From positions 4,074,501 through 4,138,500 of the forward strand of contig NZ_CP047026.1 in NCBI RefSeq assembly GCF_009796785.1: a stretch of DNA of 64,000 nucleotides, in the 5' to 3' direction. The stretch is from Polaribacter sp. L3A8 (lineage in GTDB: Bacteria > Bacteroidota > Bacteroidia > Flavobacteriales > Flavobacteriaceae). The position numbers and the translations under genes were made by a program. The notes under the pieces are model-generated. The model made no database searches. It was not told the DNA's origin and saw nothing but the letters and a program-made list of their open reading frames with translations. The number at the start of each line of letters is the position of its first letter. Position 1 is the stretch's first letter. Positions 33,084 through 41,574 of the stretch are shown piece after piece.

Positions 33084-33146
33084 ACTGTTTTGTTTTAAAA
33101 AAAAATGGGATGATAAAGTTACTAAAAATTCAATAAAACGGAATTC

Positions 33147-33854
33147 TTATTTCTTTTTAAATGGAATTAGGTAGGTTAGGGTGTAGTTAAACCCAAAACC
33201 GGTTCCGGTTTCAAAAATTCTATTAAACCCTGGAGAATACAATGTTTTAAAGTTTTCTGGCTCTTTTACACTCATTAAAACCTTGTAAGAACCACTAAAA
33301 GACAGAAAGAAATTTTTAAAAGTCTCTACTTTTAAGCCAATAACAAACTCTGTCCAATGTGCATTTAAACCAGTGGTTGTAATTGGTGTAGTAATTTGGT
33401 TTGCCGGAAAATATTGAGTGTTTACGTTTGGCGTGTAACTATTTAAAGTTTGATCGAAAAGACTAAAGCCATAACGAGCACCTAAAAAAAGTTCATTATT
33501 CATGTCTAGCCAATTCTTGTAAGCATTGTAGTTAAAACCAAGTTTTATATAGTTTCCTTTAGCGGTAGAGTTTGTATAATCTTCTGCTGTTGTTTCTTCT
33601 TCATAACCTACCTCTGCAGCAATATATAAATTTTTCTTAATTCTATAATCTCCAACAATTTCTAAACCACTGTAAGTGCTATTAAATTGTGCTAAGATAG
33701 GTTTACTAACATCTATACCTAATCTTAAACCGTAGTTGGTTTTGTATACAATAGAGTCTGTTTTTGCGTTTATAAGTGTATCTTTTTTTTGTTTTTGAGA
33801 AAACCCACTAACAAAAACAAAAAGGAAACAGATGTTAATGAAATATTTGTACAT
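33147..33854 (-). CDS. DUF6048-family outer membrane protein
   Basis: This 235-residue protein has a signal peptide (MYKYFINICFLFVFVSGFSQ). The mature part opens with TNYGLRLGIDVSKPILAQFN and consists of amphipathic strands, ending GFGFNYTLTYLIPFKKK, as in small outer membrane barrels. This matches the Bacteroidota family DUF6048. Its start overlaps the 3' end of the DUF6452 gene by 20 bp. The two families usually occur together, suggesting a shared envelope function. Confidence 0.78.
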   Translation of the reverse strand: MYKYFINICFLFVFVSGFSQKQKKDTLINAKTDSIVYKTNYGLRLGIDVSKPILAQFNSTYSGLEIVGDYRIKKNLYIAAEVGYEEETTAEDYTNSTAKGNYIKLGFNYNAYKNWLDMNNELFLGARYGFSLFDQTLNSYTPNVNTQYFPANQITTPITTTGLNAHWTEFVIGLKVETFKNFFLSFSGSYKVLMSVKEPENFKTLYSPGFNRIFETGTGFGFNYTLTYLIPFKKK

Positions 33855-34323
33855 GTGCTGTATTTTGATTGTCTATGGTGGTTAATGTTTCTGGTGTAAA
33901 ATCTTTAATCCAGTTGGTGTTATCTGAAGCGAAAGAAACATCGTTAAAGAGAACTTGATACCCACAAGATCTAGAAACGTATTTTTCTTCTGGTGTATAT
34001 TTAATAGTAAAAGTGGTGTATTGATTGTCTGCTTCTGCACCATCTTCATTATTTATTTTTAAATGATAAATAGTTTCTGATGCTAATGAATTTAAAGGGA
34101 TAGCAATACTGTCTGTACTTACACTTGTATAATCTGCTATGGTATCTTTTCCTTCTGCCCAAACAGATAAAAGTCTAGCGTTTTTTAAAGTTTCTCTACT
34201 TGTATCATTATAAAAACGCAACACTAAATTAGGTGTTACAGGGTTTTTTAAGCAAAAGTCATCTTTTTCGCAAGATGTAATTACTAGTATAACGAAACTT
34301 AGAATCAAAAATATTTTTTTCAT
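33835..34323 (-). CDS. DUF6452-family lipoprotein
   Basis: The protein has 162 residues from the ATG at 34323. An earlier TTG would overlap the previous stop and is not used. Its lipoprotein signal is MKKIFLILSFVILVITSC (lipobox VITSC), followed by EKDDFCLKNPVTPNLVLRFY. The beta-rich body with LPLN-type segments matches DUF6452. It is the middle gene of a three-gene operon with PhhB-like and DUF6048 genes, 1 bp after the first and overlapping the second. Confidence 0.78.
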   Translation of the reverse strand: MKKIFLILSFVILVITSCEKDDFCLKNPVTPNLVLRFYNDTSRETLKNARLLSVWAEGKDTIADYTSVSTDSIAIPLNSLASETIYHLKINNEDGAEADNQYTTFTIKYTPEEKYVSRSCGYQVLFNDVSFASDNTNWIKDFTPETLTTIDNQNTAHVQIFH

Positions 34324-34324
34324 G

Positions 34325-34615
34325 TTACTCTTCAACTTCTACTATTTTATTGATGGCTTTTGCCAATTTAAAATCTAATTTGGTTACACCTTCAGCATCA
34401 TGCGTAGTTAATTTAATATCTAAAGTATTGTAATTGTTTGTCCATTCCGGATGATGTTTTAAAGCCTCACATTCAAATGCAATTCTATTCATTGCAGACA
34501 TACAATCTTTAAAGTTATCAAATTCAAAATCGGTATGCAGTGCATCATCATAATAATCCCAATCTTGTAGTTTTTCTAATTTTCTATTAATTTCGAAATC
34601 TGTAAGTTTTTTCAT
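34325..34615 (-). CDS. 4a-hydroxytetrahydrobiopterin dehydratase (pterin carbinolamine dehydratase)
   Basis: This 96-residue enzyme has the active-site motif ALKHHPEWTNNYNTLDIKLT followed by HDAEGVTKLDFKLAKAIN. It recycles the 4a-hydroxy pterin made by aromatic amino acid hydroxylases, and no such hydroxylase is in the window. It is first in an operon with the DUF6452 and DUF6048 genes. Confidence 0.93.
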   Translation of the reverse strand: MKKLTDFEINRKLEKLQDWDYYDDALHTDFEFDNFKDCMSAMNRIAFECEALKHHPEWTNNYNTLDIKLTTHDAEGVTKLDFKLAKAINKIVEVEE

Positions 34616-34732
34616 ATCGGAGTTTTAAGTGCTAAAATAGTTTCATTTTCAGAGATAAAGCCTAAATTTTTAGAAATTATGATTCGATTTAACATTTGTA
34701 AGGCAAATTTTACTTTTTGAAATATAAAATAT

Positions 34733-35692
34733 TAGAGGTCAGTATTTAAATTCATATCTTTAAAGTCAATAAATAGAGTATTATTATGAATATATTTAAA
34801 GGACAAAATCTTCTAGAGTTTGCTGATCGGTTTAAAACGGATGAAGATTGCAAGAAATACTTGGCAGATATTAAATGGAAAGATGGATTTCAATGTGTTA
34901 AATGTGGTCATAACAAGGCTCAAATAAGAAAAGATTTTTCACGTACATGTAATATTTGTTCTCATCAAGAATCATCTACCTCAAACACACTTTTTCACAA
35001 GGTAAAGTTTGGTGTTAGAAAAGCTTTTTTTATTGTTTTTGAAATGAGTACAAGTACTAAAAGCCTTTCTGCTAGTTATGTTGCAGTTCGTTTTAGCGTA
35101 ACAGAAAAGACAGCCCGTTTATTTATGCTCAAAATTAGAGAAGCAATGGAAAGTAGTGGAAATAGTCCTATGACTGGTATTGTTCATGTAGATGAATTTG
35201 TTTTGGGTGGACGAGAAAAAGACAAAGTAGGAAGAAGTTATAATGCTAAGAAAAAGAAAGCTATAACTGCTGTTGAACTAACTCAAGATGGAAAAGTTAA
35301 AAGAATGTATGCCATGAGAATCGAAGATTTTTCAGCTAGTTCTTTGCAATATATTTTTGTGAATCATATCAGTCGAAAAGCTAAAGTGATAACCGACAAA
35401 TGGAGAGGTTACAGGCCTATTGCTAAAGTTTATAATATTACTCAAATAGAAAGTAATGGTGGTATGAATTTTAAAGCACTTCATACAATGATTCATCAAG
35501 TGAAATCTTGGATAAGAACAACGTATTCTTGGGTTAGTGACTTTAATCTAAATAGATATTTTAATGAATTTTGTTTTAGAATTAATCGATCACAAAGTAA
35601 AGCAACAATATTCAATAACTTAATAACTAAAATGGTTGAAAAGGAGAAAGTAGAACATCACAAAATTATATGTAACTAACTACTGACCTCTA
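34733..35692 (+). mobile_element. IS1595-family element with perfect 8-bp target duplication
   Basis: The element is 960 bp. Its left end TAGAGGTCAGTATTTA and the complement of its right end TAGAGGTCAGTAGTTA form terminal inverted repeats. TAAAATAT occurs immediately on both sides (34725-34732 and 35693-35700), the 8-bp duplication typical of the family. It entered the intergenic space between the pterin dehydratase and sulfatase genes and disrupts no visible gene. Confidence 0.92.
34786..35679 (+). CDS. IS1595-family (ISXO2-like) transposase
   Basis: This 297-residue transposase has an N-terminal zinc ribbon (QCVKCGHNKAQ and CNICSHQESS, two CxxC pairs) at residues 37-67. A helical segment follows, and then the ISXO2 DDE domain with HVDEFVLGGREKDK, VITDKWRGYRP and NLNRYFNEFCFRINRS. 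The frame is complete and the flanks are intact, so the element is probably recent and competent. Confidence 0.94.
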   Translation: MNIFKGQNLLEFADRFKTDEDCKKYLADIKWKDGFQCVKCGHNKAQIRKDFSRTCNICSHQESSTSNTLFHKVKFGVRKAFFIVFEMSTSTKSLSASYVAVRFSVTEKTARLFMLKIREAMESSGNSPMTGIVHVDEFVLGGREKDKVGRSYNAKKKKAITAVELTQDGKVKRMYAMRIEDFSASSLQYIFVNHISRKAKVITDKWRGYRPIAKVYNITQIESNGGMNFKALHTMIHQVKSWIRTTYSWVSDFNLNRYFNEFCFRINRSQSKATIFNNLITKMVEKEKVEHHKIICN

Positions 35693-35833
35693 TAAAATAT
35701 AAAAAAAACTGCATACAATTAAACTTTTGCCATAATAGTAGGTCTAAACATGTAATTGCACTAATTTAACATCAGTGGTATTTTTATGTATTTATACTAA
35801 TTGATGTTTATCAACAACCAAAAATAAACAAAA

Positions 35834-38416
35834 ATGAGAATTTTAATACCTGTTTTAGTACTACTTTTTTCAACTTCTAGTTATTTTGGGCAACAACAAT
35901 CTCCCAACATATTGTTAATCATTGCAGATGATATGGGGATTGATGCTACTCCCGGATTTGGTATTAATGAAGATTTACCCATTACACCAACATTAGATTC
36001 TTTTAGAGAAAAAGGGCTTGCTTTTACCAATTGTTGGGCAGCTCCACAATGTACACCAACGCGTGCAGCAATAATGAGTGGTAAATTTGGTATTAAAACA
36101 GGAGTTATGAGACCTCCTTTAATTTTAGATACGAGTCATACTTCATTATTTACAAAGATAAAAGAACAAAGTACAACAGATTATGCCATGGCATTAATTG
36201 GTAAATGGCATATTGGTGGTAATGATGCTAGTAATTACAGTCACCCAAAAGATTCTGGTGTACCTTATTATGAAGGGCTTTTTACAAGCCAGGTTTCTGA
36301 TTATTACAATTGGACCAAAGTAAACTCTAATGGAAATGAAGAGCAAGTAACAGAATATGTAACAACGCATTTAACCAATAGCGCAATTTCTTGGATTGAT
36401 GCTCAAACAAAACCTTGGTTTTTATGGTTGGCTCAGGTAGCACCACATTTGCCTTTTCAAGCACCACCAGCAGGAACTTATACTACACCACCTACAGATA
36501 ATAGATCTACTTATTTATCTATGATAGAATCTATGGATTATGAAATAGATAGGCTTATAAAAAGCATGGATGCAGAAACGTTAGAAAATACAGTTATCAT
36601 TTTTATTGGTGATAACGGTACGCCTGGTCAGGCAAACAATTATTGGCCATCAAGACACGCAAAGGCTTCTATATATGAAGGAGGAATTCGTGTACCTATG
36701 ATTATTACTGGTAAATCTGTAGAAAGAGTAAATGAAGTAGAAACCAGTTTGGTGCAAGCAGCCGATTTGCATGCTACCATTTTAGAGTTAGCAGGAGTAC
36801 AATTGTTAGGAGGAACAGAAAATAGTTTAAGTTTAAAACCTACATTAAAATTTGAAAACCAAGTTTCAAGAAAAATAAATTACACCGATTATGAAAATGG
36901 AGGTATCCAATATTGGGCAACAAGAAACGATACCTATAAATTAATTGAAGATGCTAACGGTAACGAGGAGTTTTACAATATTGTTACAGATATTAAAGAA
37001 GAAACCAATTTAATAGGCAATTTAACTACAGCGCAAGAAACTATTAAAACCATGTTACAGCAAGAAGCGCAAACCATTAGAAATGATTGGTCTTGTAATG
37101 ACGGAATTAAAAATGGAACAGAAACTACCATAGATGATTGTAATAATACTTGTGGCACTACAGATGTTTTAAGTTATGACAATATAGATTGTTGCGGCAC
37201 ACCATCTAACCCAAGTGTTTATTACGAATTTGTAGAACAAAACGAAAGAGTTGTTTACTCTAACAATTACCCAAACCATAATTTTTGTTTTGTAGCAAAC
37301 AGAACCCCAGAACCTTATTATAGGGTATACAGATTCGATTTAAAACCTAAATTATCAGGACAAGTTACTAGTATTTCTAGAACAAATGGTAGACCTGTTA
37401 ACTTTTTTGGAATCGCTTTAAATGGTGTGTACATGATGCCTGCACCTGCAACACCTTTTATTTTTGAAGATGTCAATACAGGTCAATATAATTGGGATTG
37501 GGTTTTTGAACCTACAACAAATATTGGCGATGGAAGAGATTTTGTTGGTTTAGATTGCGCTTCTGCTCATGTAAACCCAAACTCAGGCTATCATTATCAT
37601 GGAAACATGTTTGAGTATGTAGAAGAATTAGAAGAAGGAATTTCTACATTAAAATCTGCACCAGCAGAAGTTTTACAAGTAGGTTGGGCATCAGATGGTT
37701 TTCCTATTTTATATCGTTTTGGACCAGATAAAGAAGGTAATATTAAAGAAATGTTTCCGAGTTTTCAATTAAAAAGCGGTTTACGACCTGGAGATGGACT
37801 TAGTGCTCCTTGTGGTCCGTATTCCGGAAAATACACGAATGATTTTGGTTACGTAGCAGGAAAAGGAGATTTAGACGAATGTAACGGAATTGAAGCATCC
37901 GTGACTTTAACAACTGCCCAAGGTGAAGAAACTTTTGAATATTACTATGTGGTAACGCAAGATTTTCCTCAGATTTCTAGATGTATGAAAGGAAGTTTTA
38001 ACGATAGTTTTATTAGTAATGCTGCTGCTTTAAATGATGTGGATGCAGATAGAGATGGTTTTGTAAAAGCGTATGATTGTGATGATACCAACCCAAATAT
38101 AAATCCGTTTGCAACGGACGACCCAACTACAAGTTTAGATGAAAGCTGTGGCGCTACTTTAGGTACAAAAGAGCTAGCTTTAAAAGATTTAGGATATTAT
38201 ATCAACTCAAACCCTAATGATGGTAATTTTGCAATCATATCTACCAATTCAGAATCGTATCAAGCTAAATTGTTTTCCATAAATGGAAAGTTAATTCGAG
38301 ATAAACAGGGGATAGGTGTTTTAGAAATAAATAACATAACAGGTGCCGGAGTTTATGTTTTGAGTATTCTAAAAGAAGGAAAACTATTAGGAACTTCTAA
38401 AATTATTGTAAAATGA
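35834..38416 (+). CDS. sulfatase fused to YHYH and MopE-like domains, T9SS-secreted
   Basis: The protein has 860 residues. Its signal peptide is MRILIPVLVLLFSTSSYFGQ. The sulfatase domain runs from about 24 to 400: metal Asp pair IIADDMG, formylglycine motif PQCTPTRAAIMSGK with Cys73, GKWHIGG, and VIIFIGDNGTPG. A YHYH domain occupies about 460-700 (FFGIALNGVYMMPAPATPFI and NPNSGYHYHGNM). A MopE-like calcium/metal motif (DVDADRDGFVKAYDCDDTNP) comes next, then a C-terminal T9SS sorting domain ending GTSKIIVK. It is probably a secreted or surface sulfatase acting on sulfated glycans. No polysaccharide-utilisation genes or anaerobic maturase are nearby. The next gene overlaps its stop by 4 bp. 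Confidence 0.85.
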   Translation: MRILIPVLVLLFSTSSYFGQQQSPNILLIIADDMGIDATPGFGINEDLPITPTLDSFREKGLAFTNCWAAPQCTPTRAAIMSGKFGIKTGVMRPPLILDTSHTSLFTKIKEQSTTDYAMALIGKWHIGGNDASNYSHPKDSGVPYYEGLFTSQVSDYYNWTKVNSNGNEEQVTEYVTTHLTNSAISWIDAQTKPWFLWLAQVAPHLPFQAPPAGTYTTPPTDNRSTYLSMIESMDYEIDRLIKSMDAETLENTVIIFIGDNGTPGQANNYWPSRHAKASIYEGGIRVPMIITGKSVERVNEVETSLVQAADLHATILELAGVQLLGGTENSLSLKPTLKFENQVSRKINYTDYENGGIQYWATRNDTYKLIEDANGNEEFYNIVTDIKEETNLIGNLTTAQETIKTMLQQEAQTIRNDWSCNDGIKNGTETTIDDCNNTCGTTDVLSYDNIDCCGTPSNPSVYYEFVEQNERVVYSNNYPNHNFCFVANRTPEPYYRVYRFDLKPKLSGQVTSISRTNGRPVNFFGIALNGVYMMPAPATPFIFEDVNTGQYNWDWVFEPTTNIGDGRDFVGLDCASAHVNPNSGYHYHGNMFEYVEELEEGISTLKSAPAEVLQVGWASDGFPILYRFGPDKEGNIKEMFPSFQLKSGLRPGDGLSAPCGPYSGKYTNDFGYVAGKGDLDECNGIEASVTLTTAQGEETFEYYYVVTQDFPQISRCMKGSFNDSFISNAAALNDVDADRDGFVKAYDCDDTNPNINPFATDDPTTSLDESCGATLGTKELALKDLGYYINSNPNDGNFAIISTNSESYQAKLFSINGKLIRDKQGIGVLEINNITGAGVYVLSILKEGKLLGTSKIIVK

Positions 38417-38874
38417 GAATTTTAATAGTAGCTTGTTTTGCTTTCTTAAATATTAACATGACAAATGATGTACACGAATCTATTTCTGCAACATTTAATG
38501 TGATAAAAAGAGGGCATGTTTTAATGCTAGAAATTGAGTTTGATGAAGAAAACTTTGTCAAGTTTGGTGAGTCTAGTAGTTTGCATGTCTCTAAAGAAGA
38601 TTTTGGTAACTATTTAAACAAATCAACAAGTTGGGAGTTTGATGGTAAAAAGTTAATACCACAAATTTTAGATGTACAATCAGGAGAACATCATACAAAA
38701 GTGATCTGTTTCTTATCTAAAAATACAGATAATATAAAGTCAGTTACCATAAAAAATGAATTTTTACTGAATCTAGTATCGCACTCTAATATTGTTCAAT
38801 TAGACATCAACAATACGTTTAAAGACTTTAGACTACATAAGGGAAGAAGAGAAATAAGCTTAAATTATAATTAA
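38413..38874 (+). CDS. DUF6702-family protein
   Basis: This 153-residue protein has a short N-terminal hydrophobic segment (MRILIVACFAFLNINM) that may act as a signal. The body (HESISATFNVIKRGHVLMLE, then VTIKNEFLLNLVSHSNIVQL and the final RREISLNYN) fits DUF6702. That family has duplicated beta strands and is often next to peptidases or secreted enzymes in Bacteroidota. It is translationally coupled to the sulfatase gene through an ATGA overlap. Function unknown. Confidence 0.65.
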   Translation: MRILIVACFAFLNINMTNDVHESISATFNVIKRGHVLMLEIEFDEENFVKFGESSSLHVSKEDFGNYLNKSTSWEFDGKKLIPQILDVQSGEHHTKVICFLSKNTDNIKSVTIKNEFLLNLVSHSNIVQLDINNTFKDFRLHKGRREISLNYN

Positions 38875-38892
38875 AATAATTTAAGCTTATTT
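38852..38892. terminator. bidirectional terminator at the end of the sulfatase operon
   Basis: AAATAAGCTTAAAT (38852-38865) pairs perfectly with ATTTAAGCTTATTT (38879-38892), a 14-bp stem that overlaps the last codons of the DUF6702 gene. It presumably once also served the convergent rlmD gene, whose old 3' end lies 15 bp further on. Confidence 0.7.
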
Positions 38893-38906
38893 AGTATTTA
38901 GATTTT

Positions 38907-39094
38907 TTATTTCTCAAACAAAACCACAGTCTCAATATGGCTCGTATGTGGAAATTGATCTACCAAACTAATTTTTTTAATCTGGTATCCAGCTTCAGCT
39001 AACAATTCTGTATCTCTTGCTTGCGTTGCAGGCTTACAAGAAACATATACCATTCTGTCTGCATTTAAGTTGATGATTTTTTGCAAGGTTTTTG
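38907..39094 (-). pseudogene. decayed duplicate of the rlmD 3' end
   Basis: Positions 38913-39094 align with 40074-40255 of rlmD with 8 mismatches by eye, in the same orientation. The similarity ends abruptly at GGTTTTTG. The frame encodes about the last 60 residues of RlmD and ends LFEK, whereas intact rlmD ends LFENS. In the remnant the conserved SCNPAT motif of RNA m5U methyltransferases has become SCKPAT, consistent with loss of function. It is most simply the original 3' end, displaced when the toxin-antitoxin segment was inserted. Confidence 0.85.
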
Positions 39095-39119
39095 TAAAAA
39101 CTATAATATTAAAAATTAC

Positions 39120-39155
39120 ACGTGTTTTAATTTAAAATATAAACACGTATATTTG
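39120..39155 (+). promoter_or_regulatory. promoter and candidate operator of the toxin-antitoxin operon
   Basis: TATATTTG at 39148-39155 fits the TAnnTTTG box and lies 15 bp before the antitoxin ATG. A perfect inverted repeat, ACGTGTTT (39120-39127) and AAACACGT (39141-39148) with a 13-bp spacer, ends at the box. This is the position expected for autoregulation by an RHH-type antitoxin. Confidence 0.6.
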
Positions 39156-39170
39156 TGAAAAGAATAAAAA

Positions 39171-39425
39171 ATGAACACAAAATTAACGTTAACTTTAGAA
39201 AAAGAAGTGATAGAAATCGCAAAAAAATATGCGAAAGAAAAAGGACAAAGCTTGTCTGAAATGGTAGAAAATTATTTCAAGTTTATAACAACGCCTGAAA
39301 ATGTATTGAAGGAAAAAGAACTTTCTTATAAAGTAAGTAAGTTAAGAGGTATTATAAAAACAGATACTGATATCGATTACAAGAAAACGTTAACAGAAGA
39401 ATTATCTAAAAAATATGGTTTATAA
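39171..39425 (+). CDS. DUF6364-family (ribbon-helix-helix-like) antitoxin
   Basis: This 84-residue protein opens MNTKLTLTLEKEVIEIAKKY and continues AKEKGQSLSEMVENYFKFIT, a ribbon followed by two helices, as in DUF6364 antitoxins. The C-terminal half (YKVSKLRGIIKTDTDIDYKK) would wrap the toxin. It overlaps the PIN toxin gene by 11 bp, the usual coupling. The promoter region carries an inverted repeat that could be its operator. Confidence 0.85.
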   Translation: MNTKLTLTLEKEVIEIAKKYAKEKGQSLSEMVENYFKFITTPENVLKEKELSYKVSKLRGIIKTDTDIDYKKTLTEELSKKYGL

Positions 39426-39840
39426 ATTATTTATAGATTCTGATGTGGTTATTGATTTTTTTACAGACAGAACACCATTTGCAAATGCTGCAAGCGAAAT
39501 TTTTGAGTTAAATGAAAAGGGAGATGTAATTATATATTTATCAGCAGTAAGCATTAATAACATTTATTATATTGTTAGAAGGTATTTAGGTCATAAAAAA
39601 ACGCTTGAAATTATTGATGCTTTAACAGAAATGACTGAAATAGTAGGAACTACAAAACAAGAAATTTCACAAGCATTGAGAAATAATTTTAAGGATTTTG
39701 AAGATTCTATTCAGTATTCTTCTGCTTTAAACATTAGCGGTTTAGACGCAATCATAACTCGAAATATTAAAGATTACAAAAACTCGAAAATTGCAGTTAT
39801 GACACCAACTAATTTTTTAAAAATAAAATTCTATAAATAG
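39415..39840 (+). CDS. PIN-domain toxin (VapC-like ribonuclease)
   Basis: This 141-residue PIN-fold protein has the first acidic residue in LFIDSDVVIDFFTDR, a conserved Glu region in DALTEMTEIVGTT, and the later acidic pair in DFEDSIQYSSALNISGLDAI and ITRNIKDYKNSK. Such toxins cleave RNA, often tRNA or rRNA. It sits with its antitoxin between two copies of the rlmD 3' end, so the module looks laterally acquired. Confidence 0.88.
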   Translation: MVYKLFIDSDVVIDFFTDRTPFANAASEIFELNEKGDVIIYLSAVSINNIYYIVRRYLGHKKTLEIIDALTEMTEIVGTTKQEISQALRNNFKDFEDSIQYSSALNISGLDAIITRNIKDYKNSKIAVMTPTNFLKIKFYK

Positions 39841-40066
39841 TATCCAACTTTAGTTGGATGTTATTAATAAATTACACAGATGGCTTTAGCCAAAATACTT
39901 ATTAAAAAATAGTTTGGCTAAAGCGAATATTATTTGAAAACACATTTACAAATGGGTAAAATCCATTGCTATTAAACCTCTATTTATCCAATTAATAATA
40001 GTGTTTTAATAGTTTTTTTTAAAATGATAAAATCATATAAATTTCTGTATTACATCAGAATATAAT
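39841..40066. repeat. hairpins after the PIN toxin gene
   Basis: ATCCAAC-TTTA-GTTGGAT (39841-39858) is a small stem right after the toxin stop and may terminate it. GGCTTTAGCCAAA (39882-39894) pairs with TTTGGCTAAAGC (39911-39922), a longer palindrome of a type scattered in Bacteroidota intergenic DNA. The remaining bases to the rlmD stop show no gene. Confidence 0.5.
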
Positions 40067-41521
40067 TTAACTGTTCTCAAACAAAACCACAGTTTCTATA
40101 TGACTCGTATGAGGAAATTGATCTACTAAACTAATTTTTTTAATCTGGTATCCAGCTTCAGCTAACAATTCTGTATCTCTTGCTTGCGTTGCAGGGTTAC
40201 AAGAAACATACACCATTCTGTCTGCATTTAAGTTGATTATTTTTTGCAAGGTTTTTGGTGCAATTCCTGCTCTAGCAGGATCTAAAATAATGGTTTTAAT
40301 TTTATTCTGATATTCAGGATGTGCAATTAAAAACTTACCAACATCAGCAGCATAAAATTGTACCCCATCAATATTATTTCTTTTGGCATTTTTCTCTGCA
40401 TCTTCAATAGCAGAAGCTACAATATCTACACCAATAATTTTTGCATTTTCACTTTTAGAAGCTACAATCTGACCGATAGTTCCTGTTCCGCAGAATAAAT
40501 CCATCACAACCGTATTGTCTACTTTCGTTTTATCTTCTAAAACATATTCAACAACTTTGTTGTATAATTTTTCGGCACATTTTGGGTTTGTTTGAAAAAA
40601 GCTTTTCATGCTAATTTCAAAGTTTAAGCCTAATAATTCTTCTACAATTTTATCTTTACCATACACCAAGTCTAAACTACCAGCAGTTGCAATAGTTCTA
40701 TCTCCAGTTTCATCATTTATAGTATGCAATAAACCTGCTAAACGATCTCCGAAAATACCTTTTAGAAAATCTGTAAATTTCTGTAAATCAAAATTCTCTA
40801 ACTCAGGAGAAGTGGTTACTAAATTACATAGTAATTCGTCTGTTTTAAAAGATTTTCTTACTACAAAGTATCTAAAGAAACCTGTCTTTTTTGGTCCATG
40901 CCAAGGTTCTAAACCAGTATCTATACAATATTGACGAATATTTTTTAGATTGTCTTCTAGTTGTTTATCAAACAAACCAGAGTCTTTTTCTAGATTATCT
41001 CCCATCCACCAAACACCACGTCTTTTAAAACCTAGTGTAAACTCGTCTTTATCTGTTTTGTTAATTCTATCATAACCAATTGCAGAAAAACCATATTCCA
41101 TTTTATTTCTGTAATGAAATACATTTGGAGAAGTTACAAATTCATCAAAAAGATCTTCAATATTTTCTACTTTTCCTATTTTTTTAAATAAGGTTAAAGT
41201 ACTTTCTTTTTTATATTGATGTTGTAATTCGATTGGTAATTGAATGTAAGGTGCCCCAGGAATATCTTGAAAAGGTACTTCAACTTCATCTTCAGATGGT
41301 TCTAAAACATCAATTAGTTTCGCTTCTGCATAGTTCTTACTAGACTTACTTATTTGTGCTTTTACCAATTGACCAGGTAAGGTATTGGGTACAAAAATAA
41401 CAAAACTACCGTCTTCAGATTTTAGTCTTGCAATTCCTTTTCCGCCAAAAGCGTAATCTTCAATTTTTAATTCTAAAACTTGATTCTTCTTTACAAATTT
41501 ATTTCGTTCTCTACGTGGCAT
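40067..41521 (-). CDS. rlmD: 23S rRNA (uracil-5-)-methyltransferase, RlmD/RumA family
   Basis: The protein has 484 residues. The N-terminal TRAM domain spans 10-75 (LELKIEDYAFGGKGIARLKS). The central RumA insert follows. The C-terminal methyltransferase has VMDLFCGTGTIGQIVA, ILDPARAGIAPKTL and VSCNPATQARD, which carries the catalytic Cys. The Fe-S cysteine motif of RlmD (CGGCxxQH) is replaced by PGAPYIQL, so the cluster is probably absent. The 3' end has apparently been supplied by an insertion that left a second, decayed 3' end at 38907-39094. Confidence 0.9.
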   Translation of the reverse strand: MPRRERNKFVKKNQVLELKIEDYAFGGKGIARLKSEDGSFVIFVPNTLPGQLVKAQISKSSKNYAEAKLIDVLEPSEDEVEVPFQDIPGAPYIQLPIELQHQYKKESTLTLFKKIGKVENIEDLFDEFVTSPNVFHYRNKMEYGFSAIGYDRINKTDKDEFTLGFKRRGVWWMGDNLEKDSGLFDKQLEDNLKNIRQYCIDTGLEPWHGPKKTGFFRYFVVRKSFKTDELLCNLVTTSPELENFDLQKFTDFLKGIFGDRLAGLLHTINDETGDRTIATAGSLDLVYGKDKIVEELLGLNFEISMKSFFQTNPKCAEKLYNKVVEYVLEDKTKVDNTVVMDLFCGTGTIGQIVASKSENAKIIGVDIVASAIEDAEKNAKRNNIDGVQFYAADVGKFLIAHPEYQNKIKTIILDPARAGIAPKTLQKIINLNADRMVYVSCNPATQARDTELLAEAGYQIKKISLVDQFPHTSHIETVVLFENS

Positions 41522-41541
41522 TCTTACATTGTTTATGGTTG

Positions 41542-41574
41542 CAAAATTAGGGAAAATATAGTTTGATGAAACAA
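41542..41574 (-). promoter_or_regulatory. promoter of rlmD
   Basis: On the minus strand, TAATTTTG (41549 down to 41542) is preceded 22 bp upstream by TTG (41574-41572). This matches the Bacteroidota -33/-7 arrangement. The start codon is at 41521, giving a leader of about 15 nt. Confidence 0.55.
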
